64,000 nt of DNA, taken from the NCBI GenBank assembly GCA_902615915.1, contig CACMQQ010000005.1, positions 1 to 64,000 on the forward strand, given 5' to 3'. Shown here piece by piece: positions 1 through 8,264 of this stretch. Every line of letters starts with the position of its first letter. Positions within the stretch are counted from its first letter, which is position 1. The notes under the pieces were generated by a model. It worked only from the letters and a program-made list of their open reading frames with translations, was not told where the DNA came from and did no database searches. A program made the position numbers and the translations under genes. Origin of the DNA: an uncultured Fidelibacterota bacterium (GTDB lineage: Bacteria; Fidelibacterota; Marinisomatia; Marinisomatales; TCS55).

Positions 1-689
1 AAATAAAAAATCTTACCCAAGCTACAAAAAAGCTTAAATCGAAAGTAAGCTCTCAAAATAATTTTAATCTAAACAAAGAAAATTCTCAAATAGATGGCTC
101 ATTAGATAAAAAATCTAATCTTGTAAAAGATACGGTTTCTAAAAATACCAACAGCATTTCAAAAGGAAGTCAAGAAGTTAAATCTTCAGAAAATAGATCC
201 AACCAATTTCAGAACGACTCAGCTATCAAAAACTTTGAAAGCATCAATGTGAAAGCTACAGAATCCTTAAAGATGCAAGCAGTAAAATTGGTGCCAAGAA
301 TCACAAATGTTATAGTTCAATATAGTGAAACTAATGGCATGCAAAAACTTGAAACAAAACTTGATGGAGGCGAATTAGGTGAAATTAATGTCAAGCTATT
401 TCAAGAAAAAGCGGACTCAAAAGCACTTATTGTAGTAGAAAGTGAAACCGCAAAGTCTATCCTTAAAAATATTGTCTCTACTATTAAGGAAAATTTATCT
501 CAAAAAGGTCTGTCCTTTGAATCTTTTGAAGTCGAGGTTGATCAAGGTAAAAATAAAGATAGCAACCCTAGAAACAATAGATCTGAAAAAATTGACATCG
601 TAACTGATGTTCATATTGAAGATTCAGAATCTGCTCAAACCAGCAATAAAAGAAATTTTGGTTACAATTCAATTGAAGTTGTAGCGTAA
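1..689 (+). CDS. fliK: Flagellar hook-length control protein FliK, C-terminal part (5' end outside window)
   Basis: The reading frame ending at 689 is open back to the first bases of the window, so the gene starts upstream and only its 3' part is seen. The visible N-terminal part is a low-complexity, Ser/Asn/Lys-rich linker, as is usual for FliK. The last ~110 residues match the Flg_hook domain: a [13 protein letters not shown] stretch (family pattern L-x-P-x-x-LG-x-v-x-v), then a helix pair ending in [14 protein letters not shown]. FliK is the secreted ruler that sets hook length and switches export specificity through FlhB. flgD follows after 16 bases. A GTG at 249 could be read as a start, but the open frame before it argues against that. 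Confidence 0.85.
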   Translation, partial: IKNLTQATKKLKSKVSSQNNFNLNKENSQIDGSLDKKSNLVKDTVSKNTNSISKGSQEVKSSENRSNQFQNDSAIKNFESINVKATESLKMQAVKLVPRITNVIVQYSETNGMQKLETKLDGGELGEINVKLFQEKADSKALIVVESETAKSILKNIVSTIKENLSQKGLSFESFEVEVDQGKNKDSNPRNNRSEKIDIVTDVHIEDSESAQTSNKRNFGYNSIEVVA

Positions 690-705
690 AAATAAGGAAG
701 GAATT

Positions 706-1395
706 ATGGAAACAACAAATGTAACATCAGCATCCAATGGAGGAATGATAGGAGGATTAAATGCTGCTAAAATGGGTAGAGATGAATTTCTCAAGCTTTT
801 AGTTACCCAATTACAACATCAAGATCCTCTTTCTCCCATGGAAAGTCAAGATTTTGCTGCTCAGCTTGCTCAATTTAGTCAACTCGAGCAATTGACTGGC
901 ATGTCTGAAATGATGGAAGAAAGTATGAATGTTGATTTGATGCTGACGCAAGCAATTAATAATACAATGGCTACTGCATTTATGGGCAAGACTGTTACAG
1001 CTGTGGGAGACAAGGTCACTTTTAATGGTTCAGACCCTGTTGAATTAAATTTCAAATTAATGGGACAAGCTGAAGATGTTACAGTTAAGGTCGTAGATAG
1101 TTCTGGTAACAGTATCAAAGAATTTAAAATGGGAGCTTTAACTGGCGGTACTCATCGTGTTGATTGGGATGGTTTTAATAAGCACGGTGAAAAGCTTAAT
1201 AGCGGAAATTACAAATTTGAGGTTGTAGCAAAAGATGCTAAAAATGCTCCAGTGAGTGGAGTTGCCTTAATTAAAGGAGTTATTAATGGAGTAAGATATG
1301 AAAACGGTAATGCTGTTTTCTTAGTTAATGACTCTGAAATCCAGTTCAATAAAGTAATGGATATAATGACAACAGAGGAGGTTAGTGATTCATGA
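706..1395 (+). CDS. flgD: Flagellar hook capping protein FlgD
   Basis: This 229-residue protein has the conserved FlgD N-terminal region at about residues 23-63 ([14 protein letters not shown], then QDPLSPMES and [14 protein letters not shown]). The C-terminal FlgD Ig/Tudor-like part includes [14 protein letters not shown] around residues 140-155. FlgD is the scaffold at the tip of the growing hook that lets FlgE subunits polymerise. Length is normal for the family. The ATG has a good ribosome binding site (AAGGAAGG) just upstream. Its stop overlaps the start of the next gene by four bases (ATGA), so translation is probably coupled. Confidence 0.95.
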   Translation: METTNVTSASNGGMIGGLNAAKMGRDEFLKLLVTQLQHQDPLSPMESQDFAAQLAQFSQLEQLTGMSEMMEESMNVDLMLTQAINNTMATAFMGKTVTAVGDKVTFNGSDPVELNFKLMGQAEDVTVKVVDSSGNSIKEFKMGALTGGTHRVDWDGFNKHGEKLNSGNYKFEVVAKDAKNAPVSGVALIKGVINGVRYENGNAVFLVNDSEIQFNKVMDIMTTEEVSDS

Positions 1396-1799
1396 AAGTA
1401 AGTGAATTACAAATTCAAAATCAATTATCTCAGTTTGATATTGGTAGAGTTCGTTCTAATGACTCTACTGTTAATAAACCTAATCAACCTGTAGATAAGA
1501 GTCAGAATTTCTCTGATATTCTTGATAAAAAGATATCTGAGGATAATTCTGTTCGTTTCTCTTCACATGCTAGCAAACGCTTAGTAGAGCGAAATATGCA
1601 AGTGGGAGAAGATCAACTTCAGAGACTTGAAAATGGTATGTCGCGCGTTAAAGAAAAAGGTGCTAAATCAAGTCTGTTTCTAATGGATGAGATGGCCTTT
1701 GTGGTAAGTGTTAAAAACCAAACAGTGGTTACTGCGCTTGATCGCGAGGCTGCAAGAAGCAACGTATTTACTAATATAGATTCAGTTGCAATAGTTTAA
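1392..1799 (+). CDS. Flagellar operon protein, TIGR02530 type
   Basis: This 135-residue protein lies between flgD and flgE, the standard place for the small flagellar operon protein family TIGR02530 (DUF3766). The conserved part is about residues 57-130: [13 protein letters not shown], a helical segment, then a [14 protein letters not shown] strand pair and [21 protein letters not shown] at the C terminus. The first ~50 residues are polar and probably disordered. The molecular role of the family is not established; its position suggests hook assembly. The start overlaps the flgD stop by four bases. Confidence 0.8.
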   Translation: MKVSELQIQNQLSQFDIGRVRSNDSTVNKPNQPVDKSQNFSDILDKKISEDNSVRFSSHASKRLVERNMQVGEDQLQRLENGMSRVKEKGAKSSLFLMDEMAFVVSVKNQTVVTALDREAARSNVFTNIDSVAIV

Positions 1800-1810
1800 A
1801 ACATAAAACA

Positions 1811-1862
1811 ACGGACCGGTCCTTATTTAGGGGGTCCAACCTGTGGAACGATCGAAGCAGGT
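1811..1862 (+). promoter_or_regulatory. Two-hairpin leader upstream of flgE
   Basis: Two potential RNA hairpins sit in the 87-base gap before flgE. The first pairs GGACC (1813-1817) with GGTCC (1833-1837), extended by TCCT (1820-1823) with AGGG (1829-1832) around a TATTT loop. The second pairs ACCTG (1839-1843) with CAGGT (1858-1862), its loop containing the palindrome CGATCG. The segment is much more GC-rich than its surroundings. No T-run follows, so neither looks like a terminator. An AAAGGA ribosome binding site lies between the second hairpin and the ATG at 1887. Function is unknown; mRNA processing, stabilisation or translational control of the hook protein are possible. Confidence 0.5.
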
Positions 1863-1886
1863 ACAACTAAAGAAAGGATAGCTAAA

Positions 1887-3560
1887 ATGGCTAATTCAAT
1901 TGTAAGTGCTTTTACCAATGCATTATCTGGTATGAACGCACAACAAGCAAAAATGGAAAATGTTGGTAACAACATATCTAACATGAACACTGTAGGTTTC
2001 AAAGCAAGTAGAATTACATTTGCTGAAAACCTAGAAGGAACAATGGGAGTTAAATACACTCCATTTACACAAGGTACTTTTCAAAGTACTGGAGTAGTCA
2101 CAGACCTCGCGATCACTGGAGATAGTTTCTTTGTATTGCAAGGCGACAATGATAAAAATATCTATACTAGAGCAGGTAACTTTAGGTTTGATGGAATCGG
2201 ACGTCTAGTAAATCCTGATGGTTTTCCAGTTCTTGGTTATATGCTTGCAGGTAATAGCGGTGCTGCTGGTTCTCAATCTGTAGGCGAAATTAAGATTGAT
2301 AGTGACGTAGTATCCGCTGCGGTAGCAACTAAAAATGTTTTTCTTTCAGGAAACATAAATGCTGGTGTTGACCTTGTGCAAAATGTTGTTGAAATGCAGG
2401 GACAGTTAACTGACGATACTTCAGAAAGTGGTAAAGCAACTGCCGCTTCAACATTAAATGGTCTTGGACAGAATACTACAGATTATGTAGTTGGTGATAC
2501 TATTATAATTACTGGTACTGGTCCTGATGGAGCAGCTGTTAACGCAACCTACACTTTTCAAGCTGGTGACACCGTTCAAACCCTAATGAATGCTATTCAA
2601 ACTGCATACGGATCTTATACTGAAGGTAGGTATACTGGTCAGAATAAAGTTACAGTTGATATAGATGAAAAGGGTAAAATTCAACTATCTGACGTCATTC
2701 ATGGAGATAGTGAAACATCACTTACTTTAGCTGATGGTGTTGGAAATACTGGTGCAACATCATTTGCTCAGTTCTCAGCTAGCACATCAGGTTTTTCTCC
2801 AACATCATCCACGTCTTTTGTTGTATTTGATGCTCAGGGTGGATCTCACGAAATGAACATGACATTCACAAAACAATACACCCTAGATAATGAAGAGCCA
2901 TTATGGTCTGTTACAATTGATTCAAGCAATGGTGCAGATCTAGTTAATACAGCTGTTGCTGAAGACAGTGCAGAGAGATTGACTAAAAGTTTAAAAATTG
3001 GTGAAGTAAGATTCAATAGTTCTGGTCAATTTGATGACTTCATCTTTGATATTGGTCTAACTAATATCACGGTTAATCCAAATAACGGTGCACCAACTCT
3101 AAACATCAATCCTAACTTTGAGGGTAGAGATGGTATTTTCGCTGGTATCACTCAGTTTAACTCTGCAACTTCATTAAACGTAAGAGAGCAAGATGGTAGA
3201 GAGACTGGTCAATTAGCTAATTTTATCATTGATCCAGATGGCACTATTAATGGTGAATTTACCAACGGGCAAGTTGATAAGTTAGCTAAGGTAGCTGTTG
3301 CTCAATGGTACGATCCAAGTGGTTTAAGTTTGGTAGCACCTAGTGTTTACGAAACTACTGCAGCCACAGGTGAACCAACCATCGGCAAACCTGAGGATCT
3401 AAATACAGAGATTGAATCTGGATCTCTTGAGGTGTCAAATGTTGACCTTGCTGATCAATTTACAAAACTAATTGAAGCTCAGCGTGCGTTTCAAGCCGCA
3501 TCAAAGATGATCTCAACACTTGACGAAGTATTACAAGAAACTTCAAGATTGAAGAGATAG
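1887..3560 (+). CDS. flgE: Flagellar hook protein FlgE
   Basis: This 557-residue protein has the rod/hook N-terminal signature at residues ~10-40 (ALSGMNAQQAKMENVGNNIS, then NTVGFKAS). The C-terminal signature lies at ~514-557 (GSLEVSNVDLADQFTKLIEA, then QRAFQAASKMISTLDEVLQE). Between them is a long, variable D1-D3 region. FlgE polymerises into the hook, the universal joint between rod and filament. The middle is larger than in E. coli FlgE (about 400 residues), a common expansion. It is preceded by a structured leader and an AAAGGA ribosome binding site, and followed by a strong terminator, so it ends a transcription unit. Confidence 0.96.
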   Translation: MANSIVSAFTNALSGMNAQQAKMENVGNNISNMNTVGFKASRITFAENLEGTMGVKYTPFTQGTFQSTGVVTDLAITGDSFFVLQGDNDKNIYTRAGNFRFDGIGRLVNPDGFPVLGYMLAGNSGAAGSQSVGEIKIDSDVVSAAVATKNVFLSGNINAGVDLVQNVVEMQGQLTDDTSESGKATAASTLNGLGQNTTDYVVGDTIIITGTGPDGAAVNATYTFQAGDTVQTLMNAIQTAYGSYTEGRYTGQNKVTVDIDEKGKIQLSDVIHGDSETSLTLADGVGNTGATSFAQFSASTSGFSPTSSTSFVVFDAQGGSHEMNMTFTKQYTLDNEEPLWSVTIDSSNGADLVNTAVAEDSAERLTKSLKIGEVRFNSSGQFDDFIFDIGLTNITVNPNNGAPTLNINPNFEGRDGIFAGITQFNSATSLNVREQDGRETGQLANFIIDPDGTINGEFTNGQVDKLAKVAVAQWYDPSGLSLVAPSVYETTAATGEPTIGKPEDLNTEIESGSLEVSNVDLADQFTKLIEAQRAFQAASKMISTLDEVLQETSRLKR

Positions 3561-3587
3561 TTCTTATATTGGTTAAAATAGTAGTCG

Positions 3588-3628
3588 AATTAGGGAGCAA
3601 TGTATTTTTCATTGTTCCCTAATTTTTT
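3588..3628 (+). terminator. Rho-independent terminator after flgE
   Basis: A 15-base stem is formed by 3588-3602 (AATTAGGGAGCAATG) and 3610-3624 (CATTGTTCCCTAATT), with one G-U pair and a 7-base TATTTTT loop. It runs directly into a T-tract at 3623-3628. This is the clearest intrinsic terminator in the window and separates the flgD-flgE unit from motA. Confidence 0.92.
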
Positions 3629-3675
3629 AAAGTGAATATTTTGTTAAAGATTATTTATTAAGTAATTTTGTTTAT

Positions 3676-4497
3676 ATGGGTAAGGATTATAATTCATTAA
3701 TTGGTTTGTTAGTAGCTTACGCTCTTGTATCCTTAGCTATTTGGGAACCTGGATGGTTTCTTTCCATATCGAGTTCATTCACTCAGTTTTTCATAGGAAT
3801 AAATCAAAATCTTGGCATATTCTTTGATCTTCCTACTTTCATGATTGTCCTGGGAGGTTCATTCGGTGCAGTCGTAACCAATTTCAAACTTGATGACATT
3901 AAAAAACTGGGCCCATTGACTGTTCAAGCTGCCTTAGCACCCTCTGAGGGAGATGAAGCGGAAACAATAAATCAGATTGTAGAACTTTCTCAAGAAGCAA
4001 GGGTCAATGGATTGCTATCCTTAGAACCAAAAATTAAAACTATTGAGAGTGATTTTTTAAGAACAGGGTTGGAAATGGTAGTAGATGGTACTGATGTTGA
4101 GGAGATTCGAAATAGCATGGAAAATGACCTATCTTTTATGCAAAGAAGACATCAAAAAGGTCAGCAAATTTTTTTACAATTTGGCATGTTTTGCCCAGCA
4201 TTCGGAATGGTTGGTACCTTAGTTGGTCTAGTGAAAATGATGACTGATTTAACTGACATTGTGCAAATAGCTGCTAATATGCAAGTTGCACTTTTAACAA
4301 CTTTTTGGGGGTCGCTTATAGCAAATACCTTATTTTTGCCTGTTGCTGGAAAATTACAAGTATTGTCAAATAATGAAGTTGTGATAAAAGAAATGATGAT
4401 TGAAGGTGTTTTGTCAATACCTAAAGGCGAAAATCCTAAAGTGTTAAAAAAATATTTAGAAACGTTTATAGCTCCAAAAAGAAGAATCGATGCCTAA
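3676..4497 (+). CDS. motA: Flagellar motor stator protein MotA/PomA
   Basis: This 273-residue protein has the four-helix MotA/TolQ/ExbB architecture. There are two hydrophobic segments in the first ~75 residues, a large cytoplasmic loop, and two more at ~170-190 and ~203-225. The segment CPAFGMVGTLVGLVKMM (from ~173) is the conserved TM3 motif and resembles PomA more than E. coli MotA. With MotB it forms the ion-conducting stator that drives rotation. The coupling ion cannot be decided from sequence alone. The ATG has no clear ribosome binding site. motB overlaps its 3' end by 8 bases. Confidence 0.93.
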   Translation: MGKDYNSLIGLLVAYALVSLAIWEPGWFLSISSSFTQFFIGINQNLGIFFDLPTFMIVLGGSFGAVVTNFKLDDIKKLGPLTVQAALAPSEGDEAETINQIVELSQEARVNGLLSLEPKIKTIESDFLRTGLEMVVDGTDVEEIRNSMENDLSFMQRRHQKGQQIFLQFGMFCPAFGMVGTLVGLVKMMTDLTDIVQIAANMQVALLTTFWGSLIANTLFLPVAGKLQVLSNNEVVIKEMMIEGVLSIPKGENPKVLKKYLETFIAPKRRIDA

Positions 4498-5215
4498 AAA
4501 GAAATCTCCTGAACCACCAGAAATGCCAACAGCCCCATTTTTTATGGGAACCTATGGGGATATGGTAACATTGTTATTTGCATTATTTGTTATTTTATAC
4601 TCTATGTCCAATATGGATCCTATAAAATTTGAAAATGCCTCAAAGGCTATGAAAGGTGCTTTTGGTATTTTAGAAGCACAGGAATCTCCAGTCAAAAGCA
4701 AAGCAATAAGAATAACCGATATTGAAGTACAACGACGAATGAGCGAATACGAAAGTATGCTTGATATGGAGCAAGTGATCAAAGAACTAGACATGGTTGA
4801 TAAGATAACCGTTCAGCAAACCGAGCAGGGTGCAGTCATAAGATTCTCAGACGAAGTATTATTTAAAAAAGGAAGCGCCAAACTAAGACCAGAAGCTTTT
4901 GATATTCTTAGATCCGTAGGAATTAAGCTTCTTGAGAAAAACCCCAAATCAATAGAAGTGGAGGGACACACCGATAGTACTCCTATCCGTTCAAGACAAT
5001 TTCCGTCCAATTGGGAATTGTCTTCAGCCAGAGCAACCTCAGTTGTAAAATTTTTAATCACTATTGTTAATATAGATCCATCCAAATTGCAAGCAACGGG
5101 GCACGGCGAGTTTAAACCTATCGCCCCAAATAATACTCGTTCCAATATGGCTAAAAATAGACGGGTTGAAGTGGTTGTAACGGATCGTTCATTTTCTACA
5201 AATATATTGAAATAG
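4490..5215 (+). CDS. motB: Flagellar motor stator protein MotB/PomB
   Basis: This 241-residue protein has a Pro-rich cytoplasmic start, then a single membrane helix beginning GTYGDMVTLLFALFVILYS. It carries the essential ion-binding Asp at position 24. A linker follows, then a C-terminal OmpA-like peptidoglycan-binding domain at ~115-235 with VEGHTDSTPI, NWELSSARA and NRRVEVVV. It anchors the stator to the cell wall and conducts ions together with MotA. Asp position and surroundings are PomB-like. The start overlaps motA by 8 bases. Confidence 0.95.
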   Translation: MPKKKSPEPPEMPTAPFFMGTYGDMVTLLFALFVILYSMSNMDPIKFENASKAMKGAFGILEAQESPVKSKAIRITDIEVQRRMSEYESMLDMEQVIKELDMVDKITVQQTEQGAVIRFSDEVLFKKGSAKLRPEAFDILRSVGIKLLEKNPKSIEVEGHTDSTPIRSRQFPSNWELSSARATSVVKFLITIVNIDPSKLQATGHGEFKPIAPNNTRSNMAKNRRVEVVVTDRSFSTNILK

Positions 5216-5252
5216 AATTTTTTTCCCGATCTTAAAGAATTTTTTTCCTTTT

Positions 5253-5268
5253 TGTGATATAGCTCACA
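5253..5268 (+). promoter_or_regulatory. CRP-type palindromic site upstream of fliL
   Basis: TGTGA (5253-5257), six bases, then TCACA (5264-5268) is an exact match to the CRP/cAMP-receptor consensus half-sites and spacing. T- and A-rich flanks also resemble the full consensus. It lies in the 136-base gap between motB and fliL, centred about 90 bases before the fliL ATG. No CRP-family gene is in the window, so the binding protein is unknown. Confidence 0.55.
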
Positions 5269-5305
5269 TTTCTTTTTTAACTTTAACAGTTGGCTATTGA
5301 TAATA

Positions 5306-5320
5306 TGGCACAATTATTGA
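5306..5320 (+). promoter_or_regulatory. Possible sigma-54-like promoter of the fliL operon
   Basis: TGGCAC (5306-5311), five bases, then TTGA (5317-5320) resembles the sigma-54 -24/-12 element (TGGCAC-N5-TTGC), with the last base wrong. A transcript from it would begin near 5332, about 20 bases before the fliL ATG. The CRP-type palindrome would then be centred near -71. A FlrB-like kinase gene at 16970 is compatible with sigma-54 control, but no sigma-54 activator gene is in the window. Confidence 0.35.
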
Positions 5321-5351
5321 GGTAAATATTTATTATTTAATAAATTAAGTT

Positions 5352-5996
5352 ATGGCCGAAAAAGAAAATAAAGACGATAATAAAAAATCTGAGAAAAAAT
5401 TTCAGTTCAATCTCAAAAAAATGGTACTTATCCCATTAGCAGGGATCATTTCAATATCTATAACTATTTTTTTAGCATTATTTATTGCGGGAAGGTTTGT
5501 AGGGGTAGGACCACTTGCTCCACCACTCTCGCTAGAAGAGCAAATTGCTGAAGCAGAAGCACTTGAAAATTTAGATATTGAGGAGGAGGCTGAAGAGCCA
5601 GAAGAATGTGAAGACCTTAATAGAACCAAAGAAGAAATGTCTCCTCAAAATGCACAATATTTATCTGCTCGAACAAAGTCTATCAATGACGTTACTGTGA
5701 ATATCAAAGATACTAATGGAAGAAGATTTATAGTAGCTTCAGTCGCTATACAAGCCTTAAATAAAGAGACCATAAGTCAATTGGATGAAATTGAACATTG
5801 GATTCATGAAAAAATAATAAGTGACCTGAGAGCCAAAACCCTTGATGATGTTTTAGATATGGAATTTCAAAATAAACAATCGAAATATTTTAAAGAAATG
5901 ATTGAAGATTTTATGAATTTAACGGTGACCGATCCCGAACAGCCCTGCTTAGGAATAATAGATAGTGTTATTTTTACTAAGTTGATGATACAGTAA
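5352..5996 (+). CDS. fliL: Flagellar basal-body-associated protein FliL
   Basis: This 214-residue protein has a Lys-rich cytoplasmic start and one membrane helix at ~25-47. A very acidic Glu-rich stretch follows at ~62-88, then a periplasmic FliL domain whose C terminus has the usual SKYFKEMIEDFMNLTVTDPE region. FliL surrounds and stabilises the stator. It is longer than E. coli FliL (154) because of the acidic linker. It is the first gene of the long fliL-to-flhG run, and its stop shares a base with the fliM start (TAATG). Confidence 0.85.
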   Translation: MAEKENKDDNKKSEKKFQFNLKKMVLIPLAGIISISITIFLALFIAGRFVGVGPLAPPLSLEEQIAEAEALENLDIEEEAEEPEECEDLNRTKEEMSPQNAQYLSARTKSINDVTVNIKDTNGRRFIVASVAIQALNKETISQLDEIEHWIHEKIISDLRAKTLDDVLDMEFQNKQSKYFKEMIEDFMNLTVTDPEQPCLGIIDSVIFTKLMIQ

Positions 5997-6955
5997 TGTC
6001 GAAGGTCGTATCCAAAGAGGAGATGAGCGCACTTATGAATGCTACCGCTCCTAAAGATCAAGCTGATTCAAAAAGAGTTTCAGGTTATGACTTTAAACAC
6101 CCGTTTTTAATTTCTCGCGAACAATTAAGATTTATTTCTACCATGCATGAAGGCCTAGCAAGGAAGTTTACAGATTACCTGTCTGAAAAATCAAATTCAT
6201 CTATTAGCGTTTCTATTGGCTCATCAGATCAAATACAATTTTGGGAATTCATTAAATCTTTAAAAACACCCGCAACGATTTTCCATGGCACAATTAAATT
6301 GCCTGAAGCAAAGATCATGGTTGATTTTGATACTAAGCTCGCACTTGTTTTAGTAGATAAAATTCTCGGTGGTACAGGTGAAGTTGATGAAGAGAAAACC
6401 AAGTTAACAGATATTGAAAAGAATATCCTTACAAAAGTAGCAAATCAATTTTCTTCTGAATTGTCAAAAGCTTGGCTCCCGCTAAGAGAAGTTAACTCAG
6501 AGCTTTCCAACTTTGAATCAGATCCTGAATCTGTTCGAATAGCACAACAATTAGATCCTGTGGTGACGGTAAATATCAAAGTAAAAATGGATGATGAGGA
6601 TAGTAAAATAACCTTATGCTATCCATATAACTGGATTCAGAACATTCTAGCCTCACCGGCTGCAAAAAATAAGGTTATTTCTACAGAGAAGTCATCAAGT
6701 GATGATGAAAAAGCTACTATGTCAGAAAATTTACAATTAGTAAAGGTCCCTATGAAGGCCAAGCTAGGAACTGCAAAGCTATCTTTTAAAAATATCATAG
6801 AATTGGAAGAAGGTGATCTTGTGATCCTCGATAACAAAACACACGAAGAAATTGATATAGAAATGATAGACAAACTTTTATATACAGCATCGATAGGTGT
6901 ATCCAACGGGAAGTATGCTTGTAAAATAAATAATGTAATCATCGGAGGTAAGTAA
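5996..6955 (+). CDS. fliM: Flagellar motor switch protein FliM
   Basis: This 319-residue protein opens with a VSKEEMSALMNA motif (about residues 5-16) corresponding to the CheY-binding LSQxEIDALLN peptide of other FliMs. The CheC-like middle domain follows (YDFKHPFLISREQLRF near 28; KILGGTGEVDE near 122), then a C-terminal SpoA domain from ~240. FliM is the middle switch protein of the C-ring that receives CheY-P. The motif suggests that chemotaxis control exists, although no che genes are in the window. One-base overlaps on both sides indicate an operon. Confidence 0.94.
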   Translation: MSKVVSKEEMSALMNATAPKDQADSKRVSGYDFKHPFLISREQLRFISTMHEGLARKFTDYLSEKSNSSISVSIGSSDQIQFWEFIKSLKTPATIFHGTIKLPEAKIMVDFDTKLALVLVDKILGGTGEVDEEKTKLTDIEKNILTKVANQFSSELSKAWLPLREVNSELSNFESDPESVRIAQQLDPVVTVNIKVKMDDEDSKITLCYPYNWIQNILASPAAKNKVISTEKSSSDDEKATMSENLQLVKVPMKAKLGTAKLSFKNIIELEEGDLVILDNKTHEEIDIEMIDKLLYTASIGVSNGKYACKINNVIIGGK

Positions 6956-7767
6956 TGAGCAATTACGAAAATTTTAAAACACTTTTCGACTCAGGAGTTG
7001 AGAATACAAAAAGCGCCCTAGTTGATAGCATAAAATCTGTTTTTTCGAAAGAAAATGTAACAATTGACGTATCTTTGAAAGATGAAGAAGCGAGCAAGTC
7101 CGTTCCTTCAGAATTAAAATTTCCACTGTATAGCATAGAACTTTCAGATCAAAACCATCATCAATTACTGATGGACATTGATTCAATTAAAGCACTTTCT
7201 GCATTTGTAGATGGCGTTGAAGACGATGCTGAAATTAACGATGAAAGTGTTCAGAAAATCCAAGCTTCGCTAAGTGAGATACTTAAAGAATCAAAAATTT
7301 CTTCTAATGATCTTTCACTGGCAGTTATTCAGGAAATGCCTCAATCTTTAAGTGAATTTAATGGTTTGAGTTCTAGCATTGTCCTTGACATTGAGGGCTC
7401 TAAAATCAATGTAGTTTATTTTACTTCTGCGCTAGATGCAGATGAGAAAGTCGATGTAGCAAACCCAGAGTTTTCTAATTTGACTGGTGATGGCCCATCT
7501 GGACCAACTCATAACATGCAAATGCTTATGGATGTTGAATTAGAGGTTCAGGTTGAATTAGGCAGAAAGAAGATAAAAATTCAAGATGTCATGTCACTTG
7601 GCAAAGGATCTGTCTTAGAGCTTGATAAAAATGCAGGAGAACCGTTAGAATTGTATGTCAATGACACAAAATTAGCAGAGGGAGAAGTTGTGGTTGTAGA
7701 GGATCATTTTGGTATAAAAATTACACAACTTATTTCACCAAATGAACGTATGAAGTCTTTAAGCTAA
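6955..7767 (+). CDS. fliN: Flagellar motor switch protein FliN, long (FliY-like) form
   Basis: The C-terminal ~80 residues (from ~188: MLMDVELEVQVELGRKKIKI, then SLGKGSVLELDKNAGEPLEL and GIKITQLISPNERM) are a typical FliN SpoA domain. It is preceded by ~185 residues that E. coli FliN (137 aa) lacks. In layout this resembles FliY, in which a CheC-like domain precedes FliN. The CheC active-site signature is not evident to me, so phosphatase activity cannot be claimed. It forms the lower C-ring and docks the export ATPase. It overlaps fliM by one base. Confidence 0.87.
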   Translation: MSNYENFKTLFDSGVENTKSALVDSIKSVFSKENVTIDVSLKDEEASKSVPSELKFPLYSIELSDQNHHQLLMDIDSIKALSAFVDGVEDDAEINDESVQKIQASLSEILKESKISSNDLSLAVIQEMPQSLSEFNGLSSSIVLDIEGSKINVVYFTSALDADEKVDVANPEFSNLTGDGPSGPTHNMQMLMDVELEVQVELGRKKIKIQDVMSLGKGSVLELDKNAGEPLELYVNDTKLAEGEVVVVEDHFGIKITQLISPNERMKSLS

Positions 7768-7771
7768 AATA

Positions 7772-8263
7772 TTGAATTTGAAAGATTTAAACTTAAAGAA
7801 GGTTAAGTCATATAACCGAAATATCTTAATTGGAGCACTTCTTCTTTTAATTTTATCCATTGTTATTTCTGGTTCGATAAACAAAACTGAAGTATTGGAT
7901 AAAAATATATCATCTGAGCAAGAAAGCAATAGAAATTCTCGTCCTAATTACCCAACATTAATTGTTAGAGTTACTCTTTTAACTGCAATTGCAGGTTTAT
8001 GCACTTATGTATTTGTAAAATATTACAGAAACAAGATTCAGCCATTAAATGCTTCTGCGAATATTGAGGTTTTGGGAAAGCATTATATCAACACTAAACA
8101 GCATTTATTGATAGTAAGAATTGATAAAAGAAAAATGGTTTTAGGTGTTTCTGATAGTTCAATAAATTTTTTAACTGAATTAGATTCTTCAAACGAACCT
8201 GAGAAGGCAAAGTCAAAGCCTAGACAGTTCAAAGATGTTTTAAATAAACTAGATCCTAATTAG
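7772..8263 (+). CDS. fliO: Flagellar biosynthesis protein FliO
   Basis: This 163-residue protein starts at TTG four bases after fliN. It has two hydrophobic segments (about residues 18-36 and 62-82), then a C-terminal domain with IEVLGKHYINTKQHLLIVRI and a VLGVSDSSINFLTEL end, the usual FliO pattern. FliO is a chaperone for assembly of the FliP ring of the export gate. Its position directly before fliP is the standard one. Recognition rests on topology, position and the C-terminal pattern, because the family is weakly conserved. Confidence 0.8.
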   Translation: MNLKDLNLKKVKSYNRNILIGALLLLILSIVISGSINKTEVLDKNISSEQESNRNSRPNYPTLIVRVTLLTAIAGLCTYVFVKYYRNKIQPLNASANIEVLGKHYINTKQHLLIVRIDKRKMVLGVSDSSINFLTELDSSNEPEKAKSKPRQFKDVLNKLDPN

Positions 8264-8264
8264 A

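Noticed and set aside
4813-5313. Open frame of 166 codons on the minus strand across motB and the fliL promoter gap
   Set aside because: It lies antisense to the conserved OmpA domain of MotB, has no recognisable domain, and would cover the CRP-type site and promoter region.
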